Below are positions 7,361-15,067 of a stretch of DNA of 16,361 bases, piece by piece (position 1 is the first letter of the stretch; the number at the start of each line of letters is the position of its first letter). A program made the position numbers and the translations under genes. Below the pieces are notes generated by a model. It had not been told where the DNA came from. It searched no databases and saw only the letters and a program-made list of their open reading frames with translations. The DNA is from Rubrivivax sp. GTDB lineage: Bacteria > Pseudomonadota > Gammaproteobacteria > Burkholderiales > Burkholderiaceae_C. The stretch covers positions 1-16,361 of the forward strand of contig JADJYX010000037.1 of assembly GCA_016719535.1 (NCBI GenBank). Reading direction: 5' to 3'.

Positions 7361-8295
7361 ACGCCTTCATCGACGAGCACCGTGCTCGTTGCGGGGTCGA
7401 GCCGATCTGCAGTGCGCTGCAGGTCGCCCCGTCGGCGTACAGGCTGCATGCAGCGCGGCGGCGATTACCTGGGCTGCGGCCAGAGCGGGCCAAGCGCGAT
7501 GCCCTGTTGCTGCCCGAGGTGCAGCGAGTGTTCGACCAGAACCTGCAGGTCTATGGCGCCGACAAGGTCTGGCGCCAGTTGCTGCGCGAGGGGCTGGTCG
7601 TTGCGCGCTGCACCGTCGAGCGGCTGATGAGGGCAGCCGGGCTGCGTGGTGTGCGACGTGGGAAGTCGGTGCGCACCACCGTGCCTGATGCGAAGGCGCC
7701 GTGCCCGCTGGACCGTGTGAACCGGCAGTTCCAGGCGCAGCGGCCCAACGAGCTGTGGGTGGCCGATTTCACCTATGTCTCGACCTGGCAGGGCTTCGTC
7801 TACGTGGCCTTCGTCGTCGACGTCTTCGCCCGCTACATCGTGGGCTGGCGGGTCAGCACCTCGATGCAGACCGACTTCGTGCTGGACGCGTTGGAGCAGG
7901 CGCTGTACGCGCGCCGGCCCGGCCGTGAAGGGACCCTGGTGCACCACAGCGACAGGGGCTCGCAGTACGTCTCGATCCGCTACAGCGAGCGCCTGGCCGA
8001 GGCGGGCATCGAGCCGTCGGTGGGCTCCACCGGCGACAGCTACGACAACGCGTTGGCCGAGACGATCAACGGGCTGTACAAGGCCGAGATCATCCACCGG
8101 CGCGGGCCGTGGAAGACCCGTGAAGCGGTCGAACTCGCCACGCTGGAATGGGTGTCTTGGTTCAACAAAAAGCGCCTGCTGGAACCCATCGGCTACATCC
8201 CGCCGGCCGAGGCCGAGGCCAACTACTGGCGGCAACACGCGCCGGTCGCATCCACCACCAAGCTCGCCCAAGCGACGGTGCAACAGGAGGGTTGA
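7357..8295 (+). CDS. IS3-family transposase OrfB (DDE integrase core)
   Basis: Catalytic subunit of about 312 residues. An N-terminal HTH_21-like segment (VYGADKVWRQLLREGLVVARCTV split over about 67-89) precedes the rve core. Catalytic residues are D138 in LWVADFTYV, D200 in VHHSDRGSQY and E236 in NALAETINGLYK, with the usual K seven residues after the E. The frame is intact. The start is given as GTG 7357 overlapping the orfA stop; the frame is also open upstream within orfA, consistent with a frameshift fusion. It is probably active, because no catalytic residue is missing. Confidence 0.94.
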   Translation: MNAFIDEHRARCGVEPICSALQVAPSAYRLHAARRRLPGLRPERAKRDALLLPEVQRVFDQNLQVYGADKVWRQLLREGLVVARCTVERLMRAAGLRGVRRGKSVRTTVPDAKAPCPLDRVNRQFQAQRPNELWVADFTYVSTWQGFVYVAFVVDVFARYIVGWRVSTSMQTDFVLDALEQALYARRPGREGTLVHHSDRGSQYVSIRYSERLAEAGIEPSVGSTGDSYDNALAETINGLYKAEIIHRRGPWKTREAVELATLEWVSWFNKKRLLEPIGYIPPAEAEANYWRQHAPVASTTKLAQATVQQEG

Positions 8296-8297
8296 AC

Positions 8298-8499
8298 CAT
8301 GGGTACATGGCCCAACCGGGGGGCCTCCGGCGGCCCCTGCGGGGGGCTGCAAGAGAGAGAATCCAACACCACAAGCAGTCCACTTGACCGTCAGACCTAC
8401 CCGGTCTGACTCAAGCCAACAGGCCTCCTCGAAACCCGGTGCGGTTGCAACCTGCGCTCCCACCCGTTCCACGCCCCCGGCCCCCCGGGGGTCGCCCGG
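8298..8499. other. Non-coding, hairpin-rich stretch downstream of the IS3 element
   Basis: I see no gene here. It contains a GC-rich run of alternating GGGGGG and CGGCGGCCCC blocks (8316-8346), the stem-loop at 8383-8415 listed separately, and CCCCGGGG-type pairing at 8479-8490. A similar GGGGGGCCTCC(G/A)GCGGCC motif occurs at 10307-10325 after the next transposase, so it may be a dispersed intergenic repeat. Confidence 0.5.
8383..8415. terminator. Strong stem-loop, possible terminator
   Basis: GTCAGACC (8390-8397) pairs perfectly with GGTCTGAC (8403-8410) around TACCC. The stem is extended by CTTGA (8383-8387) and TCAAG (8411-8415) past a two-base bulge. There is no U-tract on either side, so intrinsic termination is uncertain. 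Confidence 0.35.
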
Positions 8500-8889
8500 A
8501 TGGGTTCGTCCAACTCGCTCGGTGTCATCACGACGCCTGGCGACGAGGCTTTCGGCCTAACAGACGACGAGTTGCTAGAGATGAAGCGCAAGCTGCAATC
8601 CGGAGAACAGACAGATGAAAACCGCGCCGCGCGGCTGTCTCATGCCTCCAGCCGCGGCCTGCTTATCTTCTACCCCATCAGCAAGTTCTCGGGCTACGAC
8701 GGCGCCAAGCTGGGCAAGTCCCGACAGCCCATCTACGCAAACCCCATGAGCTCAACCGCCAAGGACCTCATCGGCACGGCCGTTTGCTGCCGAAGGTCAC
8801 CCCTTGAACGGCCTGCCGAGGCCTACCTTGAGGGAACCGCGCGGTGGCGGCCAGTAGTCGAAGCGTCCCCGCGGAAGGGTCCACGCTGA
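8500..8889 (+). pseudogene. Remnant ORF, weakly like the C-terminus of a Z1-domain protein
   Basis: The reading MGSSNSLGVITTPGDEAFG, TDDELLEMKRKLQSGEQTD, RGLLIFYPISKFSGYDG and KDLIGTAV looks like real protein up to about 8780. The LLIFYPIS...LIGTAV pattern recalls the end of Z1-domain (putative endonuclease) proteins, from memory only. After that the sequence becomes low complexity (CCRRSPLERP), suggesting a frameshift. The stop TGA (8887-8889) is created by the first bases of the neighbouring transposon. I do not recognise a start signal, and most of the gene is missing upstream. Treat the family name as a guess. Confidence 0.35.
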
Positions 8890-8923
8890 GTCTTGTCCAA
8901 CGAGGTATGAGCCTGGAGCGAGG
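8888..8923 (+). repeat. Left terminal inverted repeat of the 1.58-kb element
   Basis: Nearly identical to the reverse complement of 10427-10464, with a missing A and a T/G difference near the tip. It carries the first copy of the TCCAACGAGGTATGAGCCTG motif, probably the transposase-binding site. Confidence 0.85.
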
Positions 8924-9024
8924 CAGGCGATTCCAACGAGGAATGAGCCTGAAGGGGCCTGAGCTGAGGGGATGACCGGCCCGGATCTGGACCGGGTCAG
9001 CGCGGGGTGTTGATCATCGAAGCG

Positions 9025-10284
9025 ATGGTGATCGACATGGATGAGGCACAGGTGCGCACGCTCGAGCAGGTGCGCCAGATCGTGGCCGGGACCCAGGCGT
9101 TGGAGTTCAGGCGGCCCCAGGATGACGAAGGACGCTACGGCTGGATCGAGCAGGTGCTGCGCCGGTTTGGCTACCGCCAGCTCACCCGTGCGGACAAGGG
9201 CGCGGTGCTGGCCTACCTGCAGCACCTCAGCGGCTACAGCCGCGCGCAGGTGACGCGGTTGGTGGCCCGGTGGGTGGCGGCCAAGCCGCTGGTGAAGAAC
9301 TACCGCCGGCCCGAGCACGCCTTTGCGCGGCACTACACGGCCGCTGACGTGGCGTTGCTCGCCGAGGTGGACAGGACCATGGGAACGCTGTCCGGACCCG
9401 CCACGGCCTGCGTGCTGCGTCGCCAGCGCGACGTGTTCAAGGCCCCAGGCTTCGAGCGACTGGGCGACATCTCGATCGGGCACCTGTACAACCTGCGCAA
9501 CAGCGCGGGCTACCGGGCCCAGCGCGTGGTGCTGACCAAGACCAAGCCCACCCGGCGCCTGGACATCGGCGTGCGCAGAGCACCGGCACCCGAGGGCCGC
9601 GCGGGCTTCATCCGCATCGACAGCGTCCACCAGGGCGACCACGACGGCATCAAGGGGCTGTACCACATCAACGCCGTGGACTGCGTCACCCAGTGGCAGG
9701 TGGTCGCCACCGTGCAGACCATCTCGGAAGCGCACCTGCTGCCGGTGATCGAGCAGATGCTCGAGCAGTTCCCGTTCGAGATCCTGGGCTTCCATGCGGA
9801 CAACGGCAGCGAGTACGTCAACCACCGGGTGGCCAGGATGCTGGACAAGCTGAAGGTCGAATTCACGCGCAGCCGGCCCCGGCACAGCAACGACAACGGC
9901 CTGGCCGAGACCAAGAACGGGGCGGTGGTGCGCAAGGAGTTCGGCTATGCGCACATCCCGCAGAGACACGCCGTGCGCTTCAACACCTACTGCCGCGAGT
10001 ACCTTAACCCGTTCCTGAACTTCCACCGGCCGTGCCTGTTCTCGACCGATCAGCCCAACCCGAAGAAGCCCGGGCGCATCAAGCGGGTCTACAGGCCCCA
10101 GGACGCCATGACGCCTCTGGACAAGCTCGCCAGCCTGCCCGAGGCGAACCAGGGCCTGCGTGCGGGCATGACGCTGGCGCACCTGCGCGCACTGGCCATG
10201 GCGCTGACGGACATGCAAGCGGCCGAGGAACTCAACGATGCACGCCAGGCACTGTTCCGGCGCGTGCCCGCCCGGACAGCTTGA
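9025..10284 (+). CDS. DDE transposase (rve-type integrase core)
   Basis: 419-residue transposase of the 1.58-kb element. The N-terminal third has helix-turn-helix-like text (LAYLQHLSGYSRAQVTRLVARW, about 62-83) and a second possible one (ISIGHLYNLRNS). The catalytic core shows D199 (GFIRIDSVHQGD), D259 (LGFHADNGSEY) and E295 (SNDNGLAETKNGAVV). It is rve-like but longer than IS481 or IS3 OrfB proteins, with a C-terminal extension of about 120 residues after the E. I could not assign an ISfinder family. I prefer ATG 9025 over the TTG at 9007; ATG 9037 is also possible, and no ribosome-binding site decides. The frame is intact and the element is probably active. Confidence 0.9.
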   Translation: MVIDMDEAQVRTLEQVRQIVAGTQALEFRRPQDDEGRYGWIEQVLRRFGYRQLTRADKGAVLAYLQHLSGYSRAQVTRLVARWVAAKPLVKNYRRPEHAFARHYTAADVALLAEVDRTMGTLSGPATACVLRRQRDVFKAPGFERLGDISIGHLYNLRNSAGYRAQRVVLTKTKPTRRLDIGVRRAPAPEGRAGFIRIDSVHQGDHDGIKGLYHINAVDCVTQWQVVATVQTISEAHLLPVIEQMLEQFPFEILGFHADNGSEYVNHRVARMLDKLKVEFTRSRPRHSNDNGLAETKNGAVVRKEFGYAHIPQRHAVRFNTYCREYLNPFLNFHRPCLFSTDQPNPKKPGRIKRVYRPQDAMTPLDKLASLPEANQGLRAGMTLAHLRALAMALTDMQAAEELNDARQALFRRVPARTA

Positions 10285-10426
10285 GGCGCGCACGTCGCAG
10301 GCGAGCCGGGGGGGCCTCCAGCGGCCTGGCAGGGGCCTGGGATTGAGAAATCAATCAGGTCGAAAGACCCCCCAAATAAACTGTCCGCTCCTACAACGGA
10401 TCGACGCCCCGCGCGTCCCCGAGGTC

Positions 10427-10464
10427 AGGCCTCTCCAGGCTCATACCTCGTTTGGAAAAGACTC
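10427..10464 (-). repeat. Right terminal inverted repeat of the 1.58-kb element
   Basis: Complement of the left end (8888-8923). Unlike the left end, it has only one copy of the putative transposase-binding motif. Confidence 0.85.
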
Positions 10465-10746
10465 GCTGGGACCTGCTGGAGTCGAGCCGCCGACAAAGGG
10501 GCGGCGGGCCGTCCGGAACAGCTTGTCGGGGCGCCACGCTGACGTCCTGATTGGCGTAGACGCGGCTCTGCGCCGGCACGTTCTGTGCGCATCCCGCAAG
10601 GCGAAGAGGACGCACTGGCCGAGAGGGTCTCCAGGTATTGGTGTCCAGACCGTCAAGATGGTCCCAAGGACACCGGACTGGAGGAATCCTTCCGTCGAGA
10701 TCGCATGCCTTGACTCATGAGAAACAAAACGGGTTGATGAGCGTTT
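10465..10746. other. Region between two insertion elements, no confident gene
   Basis: No clear gene. One plus-strand frame ending at TGA 10711-10713 has a protein-like tail (EEDALAERVSRYW, then GLEESFRRDRMP) that may be a remnant C-terminus. The last part (about 10700-10746, containing TTGACTCATGAGAAAC and CGTTTTCATG) should include the right end of the IS110 element, whose boundary cannot be set without a second copy or an empty site. Confidence 0.4.
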
Positions 10747-12069
10747 TCATGCCGGCACGGGCGTTGGCATGACTGCGAAGCCGAGCGCGGCAGCGCGGCG
10801 CTTGAGGGCGGCGATGCTGCGCTGGCGCTGCTGCTCCTCGTAGTGCTGCTGGCCCTGATCGACGTAGGCTTCACCCCGGGTCAGCATGAAGTACACCATG
10901 CGTGCGAGTTTGTGCGCGGTGGCGGTGTTCGCGCTGGGCTTGTCCATGCGGCTGCAAAGTCGGCGGTAGAACGCGCCGAGCGCGGAGTCGCTGTGCGACA
11001 GGCTCATCGCCGCCATCTTCAGCGCCTGGCGCACCCGGTTGGCCGAGCGCTTCGTCTTGGCCGACAGCACCTTGCCGCCGCTTATCTTCGTGCCCGGGCA
11101 CAAGCCCAGCCACGAGCAGAAGTGCTTGACGTTGGCGAAGCGGCTCAAGTCTGGGCCGATCTCCGAGAGAATCTTCATCACCGCCGCCAGCCCCAGGCCG
11201 TTGATGCGCGTGAGATCGACGCCGGCCCAGTTGGCCAGAATCTGGCGCACGTCGAACTCCGCGCGCGTCTTGCTGCCCGCGCGCGGCGCACGGCCCAGAT
11301 CGACCTTGGCCGCCCCAAGCTGTGCCAGCAGCCCTTGCAGCTTGGCGTCGCACTCGCCCAGGTGCCGGGCGATGTCGTCATACATCGCCAGCGCCTGGCG
11401 CAGCACGAACAGGTGCTCGTCGCGCCAGTTGCCCGTCAGCGCCTTGGCGATGTCCTGCTCGCTGGCCTTGACACGGCTGTGGCGGTGGCGGGCCAGCACC
11501 TTGGGGTCGCGCTCGCCGGCCACGATGGCGCGGATGATGGCCTGACCCGTCGTGCCCATCACGTCGCTGAGCACCTCGGTGAGCTGGATGTTCATCTGCA
11601 CCAGCGCCTTTTGCATGCGCTGCACCCAACTGGCCTGCTCGACCAGCAGCACCTCGCGCTGGCGCGCCACCGCGCGCACCACGCAAACCTCGTCGGTCGG
11701 GCGGAACGCCGCGCGCAGATAGCCTTGGCTCATCAGGCGCTGCAGCCACTGGCAGTCCTGCACGTCGCTCTTGCGCCCGGGCACGTACTTCATCTGCCGC
11801 GCATCGACCAGAAAGACCTTCAGTCCGCGCTGCTCCAGCACCTCGAACACTGGTATCCAGTACACGCCGGTGGACTCCAGCGCCACCGTGTCCACGCTGC
11901 ACGCCAACAGCCAATCGGCCATTGCGTCGAGGTCGTCGGTCATCGCGCCGAATTCGCGCACTGGCTCATCTGTGGCATGCCGCGGCACCGCCACCCAGTG
12001 GCTCGATGCCCCGACGTCAATCCCGGCCGCGTTCGGGAACACCTCATCGTCTCGCTTGCGCATCGCCAT
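10747..12069 (-). CDS. IS110-family transposase (DEDD RuvC-like plus Transposase_20)
   Basis: 440-residue recombinase of an IS110-family element. The N-terminal RuvC-like DEDD domain has D18 (AAGIDVGASSH), E65 (ALESTGVYWIP), and D102 and D105 (VPGRKSDVQDCQWLQ). The C-terminal Transposase_20 domain begins at GVDLTRINGLG and includes FCSWLGLCPGTKISGGKV, where a conserved serine acts in strand exchange in this family. The length matches the long IS110 group (about 400-450 residues). I chose ATG 12069 because TGGAG lies six bases upstream; an in-frame GTG at 12081 is the alternative. The frame is intact. IS110 enzymes use a structured guide (bridge/seek) RNA from the element's own non-coding end; here the only large non-coding end is upstream (12082 onward). 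Confidence 0.95.
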   Translation of the reverse strand: MAMRKRDDEVFPNAAGIDVGASSHWVAVPRHATDEPVREFGAMTDDLDAMADWLLACSVDTVALESTGVYWIPVFEVLEQRGLKVFLVDARQMKYVPGRKSDVQDCQWLQRLMSQGYLRAAFRPTDEVCVVRAVARQREVLLVEQASWVQRMQKALVQMNIQLTEVLSDVMGTTGQAIIRAIVAGERDPKVLARHRHSRVKASEQDIAKALTGNWRDEHLFVLRQALAMYDDIARHLGECDAKLQGLLAQLGAAKVDLGRAPRAGSKTRAEFDVRQILANWAGVDLTRINGLGLAAVMKILSEIGPDLSRFANVKHFCSWLGLCPGTKISGGKVLSAKTKRSANRVRQALKMAAMSLSHSDSALGAFYRRLCSRMDKPSANTATAHKLARMVYFMLTRGEAYVDQGQQHYEEQQRQRSIAALKRRAAALGFAVMPTPVPA

Positions 12070-12081
12070 CGTCTGCTCCAC

Positions 12082-12345
12082 AATGGTTAACGAATGGCAG
12101 CGCCATGGAAGCGTCGAATTTGACTCACTCTCACAAACGGGATGCGCATCGCTGCGCTCACCAATGTCGCCGACGATTCCCGGACCATGCTCTCAGGCGG
12201 GCTCGCAACACAGCGGCTGTCACCGCTGCAGGCTCGCACCAATGACTTGTCGGTCATATCGGCGCTGCCGTTCACCTTTTAGCGCAAAGTCGTTTCTCCG
12301 CGAACGCCGGGGACCGCCAGGGCCATGGGGATGCTCTCAGGGGCA
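12082..12345 (-). ncRNA. Candidate IS110 bridge-RNA locus (left end non-coding region)
   Basis: About 260-335 bp of non-coding DNA separate the transposase start from the IS21 end at 12421, the position and size expected of the guide RNA in IS110-group elements such as IS621. It can form a row of stem-loops: ATGGC/GCCAT (12094-12106), GCGCA/TGCGC (12144-12157) and CAGCGG/CCGCTG (12211-12228). The last is flanked by direct GCTCGCA(A/C)C repeats (12201 and 12232). An 11-bp direct repeat ATGCTCTCAGG occurs at 12187-12197 and 12331-12341; it could be a guide loop and its DNA match near the element end. The role is inferred from family and position; RNA boundaries are unknown. Confidence 0.4.
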
Positions 12346-12420
12346 TGGCGCGCCAGATCTCGTCATCCGGTGAGCTCGTTGACGCCATCGAGAGATCAGC
12401 AGTGTTGGCGCCGGTGTAAT

Positions 12421-12454
12421 TCCGACACTATTCGCTGGCGAGGTGGCGGTTTTG
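12421..12454. repeat. IS21 terminal inverted repeat (istB side)
   Basis: 34 bp matching the complement of 15891-15924 with two differences; GCGGCTGTGG follows at 12457. Confidence 0.85.
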
Positions 12455-12478
12455 TTGCGGCTGTGGCCGAGACGAAGT

Positions 12479-12506
12479 GCAGATGGCCCCGAGCGGGGCC
12501 ATCTGC
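12479..12506 (-). terminator. Perfect 12-bp stem hairpin after the IS21 operon
   Basis: GCAGATGGCCCC (12479-12490) pairs with GGGGCCATCTGC (12495-12506) around GAGC, 26 bp beyond the last stop of the leftward operon. There is no U-run, so it may act as a bidirectional transcription block or RNA 3'-end stabiliser, not as a classical intrinsic terminator. Confidence 0.55.
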
Positions 12507-12532
12507 TTGTGGAGGGCTGGTGGGGATCGATG

Positions 12533-12748
12533 TCAGAACGGCTCGTCGGGGTCGAACTCGGGCGGCGGTCCATCGGGAACGAGTTGGTCGCGCCAGGCCT
12601 GCTGCACCTGCGGTGCGTAGGCATCCCACAGTGCCTGACGCAACGTCTGCAGGCACTCGAAGACCGCCAGGGCTTGTTCAGGAGTCCAGTGTCGCGGGAT
12701 GAGTGCCGCGGCTTCCGATGTCGGCGGCGAGGACGGGTGCGCGCTCAT
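12533..12748 (-). CDS. Small acidic protein of the IS21 element, function unknown
   Basis: 71 residues. Core WTPEQALAVFECLQTLRQAL is predicted helical, followed by WDAYAPQVQQAWRDQL and an acidic tail FDPDEPF. It has no signal peptide, membrane segment or Cys motif. Its ATG (12748-12746) overlaps the istB stop (12747-12745) as ATGA, so it is very likely translated by coupling as the fourth cistron of the element. Similar small ORFs next to transposase operons are familiar to me from Burkholderiales and Pseudomonas, but I know of no assigned function. A role as partner or inhibitor of IstA/IstB is possible but unsupported. Confidence 0.65.
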   Translation of the reverse strand: MSAHPSSPPTSEAAALIPRHWTPEQALAVFECLQTLRQALWDAYAPQVQQAWRDQLVPDGPPPEFDPDEPF

Positions 12749-13548
12749 CGAGCCGCCTTGCGCGAGCGTGAGGCCGGCGCCCTGGCCGCCCGCGCGGCCT
12801 GGCGCAGCGTGTCACGCTCGGCGGCCTCCTTGGCGCGGTAGGAGTCGCCGTCGATGCGCACCACCTCGGCGCGGTGCATCAGCCGGTCGATCAGCGAGAC
12901 CACGCAGGCCGCGTTGGGGAAGACCTCGCCCCACTCGGCGAAGGCGCGGTTGGTGGTCACCACCGTGCTCTTGTGCTGGTAGCGCCGGCTGACGAGCTCG
13001 AACAGCAGGTCGGCATGCCGGTTCGAGTAAGACAGGTAGCCCACCTCGTCGATGAGCAGCAGGTCCGGCGCGGCGTACTGGCGCAGCTTCCTGCGCAGGG
13101 CCGAGTCACTGTCAAGGGCGGCCAGCTCGCCCAGCAGTTGGCCGGCCGTGATGAACAGCGCCGTGTGCCCGGCCAGCACCGCCTGGTAGCCCAGGTTGCA
13201 CGCGCACATCGTCTTGCCCACGCCGTTGGGCCCCACCAGCACGACGTTGCTGGCGTCGGTGAGGAACTCCAGCGTCATCAGCTCCTCCACCGCGCCGCGG
13301 TCGATGCTGCGTGGCCAGTTCCAGTCGAAGTCAGCCAGTGGCTTGAAGCGTCCGATGTGTGCTGCGCGCAGCCGCCGCTCCAGGCTGCGCCGGCCGCGCT
13401 CGGCGGCCTCCCAGGTCAGCATCTGCGCCACCCACTGTGCCTGCTGCGGGTCGCCCATCACCTCGGCCCAGTGGGCCTGCAGGCCATGCAGGCGCAGTGC
13501 GCCGGCGTGCTCGCGCAGTTGGGCAGGCGTGGGGTTGGCTTCAGTCAT
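12745..13548 (-). CDS. istB: IstB, IS21-family transposition AAA+ ATPase
   Basis: 267-residue helper ATPase that selects target DNA and activates IstA. Walker A is GPNGVGKT (106-113), Walker B is LLLIDE (163-168), sensor-1-like TTN is at 198-200, and SLIDRLMHRAEVVRIDG (219-234) carries the conserved C-terminal AAA+ Arg region. The length is normal for IstB. ATG 13548-13546 sits 8 bp inside the end of istA (ATGACTGA) with GGAGAAG just upstream, so translation is coupled. The frame is intact. Confidence 0.96.
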   Translation of the reverse strand: MTEANPTPAQLREHAGALRLHGLQAHWAEVMGDPQQAQWVAQMLTWEAAERGRRSLERRLRAAHIGRFKPLADFDWNWPRSIDRGAVEELMTLEFLTDASNVVLVGPNGVGKTMCACNLGYQAVLAGHTALFITAGQLLGELAALDSDSALRRKLRQYAAPDLLLIDEVGYLSYSNRHADLLFELVSRRYQHKSTVVTTNRAFAEWGEVFPNAACVVSLIDRLMHRAEVVRIDGDSYRAKEAAERDTLRQAARAARAPASRSRKAAR

Positions 13549-15067
13549 CGGGCTTCTCCAGTGGATCGGGCGGTTGATCAGGCCGGCGGTCGTACGAGCC
13601 CAGGTCATGCGGGCGCACCGGCGCGTCACGCCGCGCCACGTGCTCGGGCAGCACCAGCGCCACCGGTGGCGGCTGGCCGCTGTCCTGGCGGGCGCGCTCC
13701 AGGGCCAGCCGCACGGCGTTGGGGTGCGGCACGTCACGCTGCAGCGCCTCCAGGATGGCCGCCTGCAACGCCGCACTTCCCCAGCGCTCCAGCAGCCGCA
13801 GCAGGGCCGCGGTGATTGAGCCCAGGTTCTCGCCGCGCGCGGCGGCGCGCTCGAGCAAGGTGCTGGCCGCCGGCGCGGCCTGTGCTACCCGGTCCAGGCC
13901 GCGGTGGGTGCGGGCCGCCCGCTTGTGCTCGACCAGGCGCTGCACGTGCGCCGCGATCTCGATGCACTGGCCGCGGTCCCAGCAGCGGTCGTGGCGTGCC
14001 AGCTCGGCGGTGCCATCCAGGATGCGCACTGTGTGTTCGTCGGCCAGCACCGCCAGCGTGCGCCCGACGTGGGTGTGCGGCACCGAGTAGTCGTTGAGGT
14101 CGAAGCGGATGTACGGGGTCTTGGCCACCGTCACGGCCACGCGCTGGCCGAGTGCGAACTCGTGTGGCGGCAGCGCCAGCAGCTTCGGGGCCTCGGCCTC
14201 GAAGGCCTGGCGCACGGTGAAGGCGCCATCCTCGACCCAGCGCCGCTCGGCGGCCTGGCCCGTGCACCACAGCGCGGCCTGGGCGTTCAGATCGTCCAGA
14301 TCCGTGAAGCTGCGCCCGGCGAAGAAGCCCTCGCGGATGTAGCGGATGGCGCGTTCCACGCGGCCCTTCTCGTTGCCGCGTGCCGGGGCCACCGGGCGTG
14401 GCTCGAAGCGGTAGTGGCCGGCCAGGGCCAGCAGCGCCGGGTTGAAGCGGATCGCCGAACCTCTGGGATGATCCACGCGTTCGAGCACGGCGCTCTTGAG
14501 GTTGTCGTACAGCAGCACACGGGGCACGCCGCCGAAGGCGACGAAGGCCAGCGCGTGGCCGCGCAGGAAGCTGTCCATCCGGGCGTCCAGGAAGAAGCGC
14601 AGGAAGACCATGCGCGAGTGGCTGAGCACCATCACGAAGGCCATCAGCGCTCGGCGGGCGCGGCCGATCTGCAGGTGCCCGAAGTGACCCCAGTCGACTT
14701 GGGCTTGCTCACCCGGCAGCGTGCGCAGGCGCAGGAAGGCCTGGGCCGGCGGGCGCGGGCGCATCTGGGCCACCAGCAGCCGGAAGTGCGAGGGTCCGCC
14801 CACGTAGCCACGCTCGGCGACCATGGCCTGCAGCCGTGCGGCGGTGAGCGTGGGGAACTTCTCCAGGGTGGCCAGGATGAAGGGCCGGTACGGGTCGATC
14901 CGGCTGGGACGCAGCGGCGAGGTGTGCACCGGAGCACGGTTGCCGGCGAGCACGCGCCGCACGGCATCGCGATGCACATGCAACTGCCGCGCGATGGTGC
15001 CCACGCGCCACTTCTCCACCGTGTGCAGGCGCAGGATCTGCGCCACCAGGTCAGGGGCTATGGTCAT
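13541..15067 (-). CDS. istA: IstA, IS21-family DDE transposase
   Basis: 508-residue transposase. The N-terminal helix-turn-helix is about 12-40 (HTVEKWRVGTIARQLHVHRD, DAVRRVL). The catalytic core has D125 (QAQVDWGHFG), D188 (VLLYDNLKSAV) and E238 (GNEKGRVERAIRYIREGFF). A beta-strand-rich Mu-transposase C-terminal domain follows (IRFDLNDYSVPHTHVGRTL). The chosen start is ATG 15067 (MTIAPDLVAQIL), the usual beginning; the frame is open upstream only as a shadow of the Cys-rich gene. It overlaps that gene by 17 bp upstream and istB by 8 bp downstream. The frame is intact. Confidence 0.95.
   Translation of the reverse strand: MTIAPDLVAQILRLHTVEKWRVGTIARQLHVHRDAVRRVLAGNRAPVHTSPLRPSRIDPYRPFILATLEKFPTLTAARLQAMVAERGYVGGPSHFRLLVAQMRPRPPAQAFLRLRTLPGEQAQVDWGHFGHLQIGRARRALMAFVMVLSHSRMVFLRFFLDARMDSFLRGHALAFVAFGGVPRVLLYDNLKSAVLERVDHPRGSAIRFNPALLALAGHYRFEPRPVAPARGNEKGRVERAIRYIREGFFAGRSFTDLDDLNAQAALWCTGQAAERRWVEDGAFTVRQAFEAEAPKLLALPPHEFALGQRVAVTVAKTPYIRFDLNDYSVPHTHVGRTLAVLADEHTVRILDGTAELARHDRCWDRGQCIEIAAHVQRLVEHKRAARTHRGLDRVAQAAPAASTLLERAAARGENLGSITAALLRLLERWGSAALQAAILEALQRDVPHPNAVRLALERARQDSGQPPPVALVLPEHVARRDAPVRPHDLGSYDRRPDQPPDPLEKPDD

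Larger units (their letters stand above)
6989..8297 (+). mobile_element. IS3-family insertion sequence
   Basis: About 1.3-kb element with orfA and orfB in the usual IS3 arrangement. Candidate imperfect terminal repeats are TTGAACCCCGCC on the left (6988-6999) and, read inward from the right end (8297), TTCAACCCTCC. The orfB stop lies inside the right end. I could not find a target duplication, and the left flank is a piece of a related IS, so the insertion has been rearranged. The exact ends are uncertain by several bases. Confidence 0.75.
8888..10464 (+). mobile_element. DDE transposable element with long terminal inverted repeats, family not assigned
   Basis: A single-gene 1577-bp element. 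The left end (8888 onward) reads GAGTCTTGTCC then AACGAGGTATGAGCCTGGAG. Inward from 10464 the right end reads GAGTCTTTTCC then AAACGAGGTATGAGCCTGGAG, about 35 bp with few differences. A second copy of the inner motif (TCCAACGAGGAATGAGCCTG, 8932-8951) follows the first (8896-8915) in direct orientation 36 bp away, only at the left end. GCT lies just outside both ends (8885-8887 and 10465-10467), possibly a 3-bp target duplication, though three bases may match by chance. Confidence 0.8.

Noticed and set aside
6985..8301. Target-site duplication of the IS3 element
   Set aside because: CGAT on the left and CCAT on the right do not match.
8797..10293. 498-codon minus-strand open frame opposite the 1.58-kb element transposase
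   Set aside because: Exact antisense shadow of the DDE gene with Val/His/Arg-rich low-complexity text and no family motif.
10843..12090. 415-codon plus-strand open frame opposite the IS110 transposase
   Set aside because: Antisense shadow; no recognisable domain.
10709..12127. TTGACTCA shared by the IS110 right flank (about 10710-10717) and the upstream region (about 12119-12126) as a guide/target match
   Set aside because: An 8-mer match between regions of this size is expected by chance.
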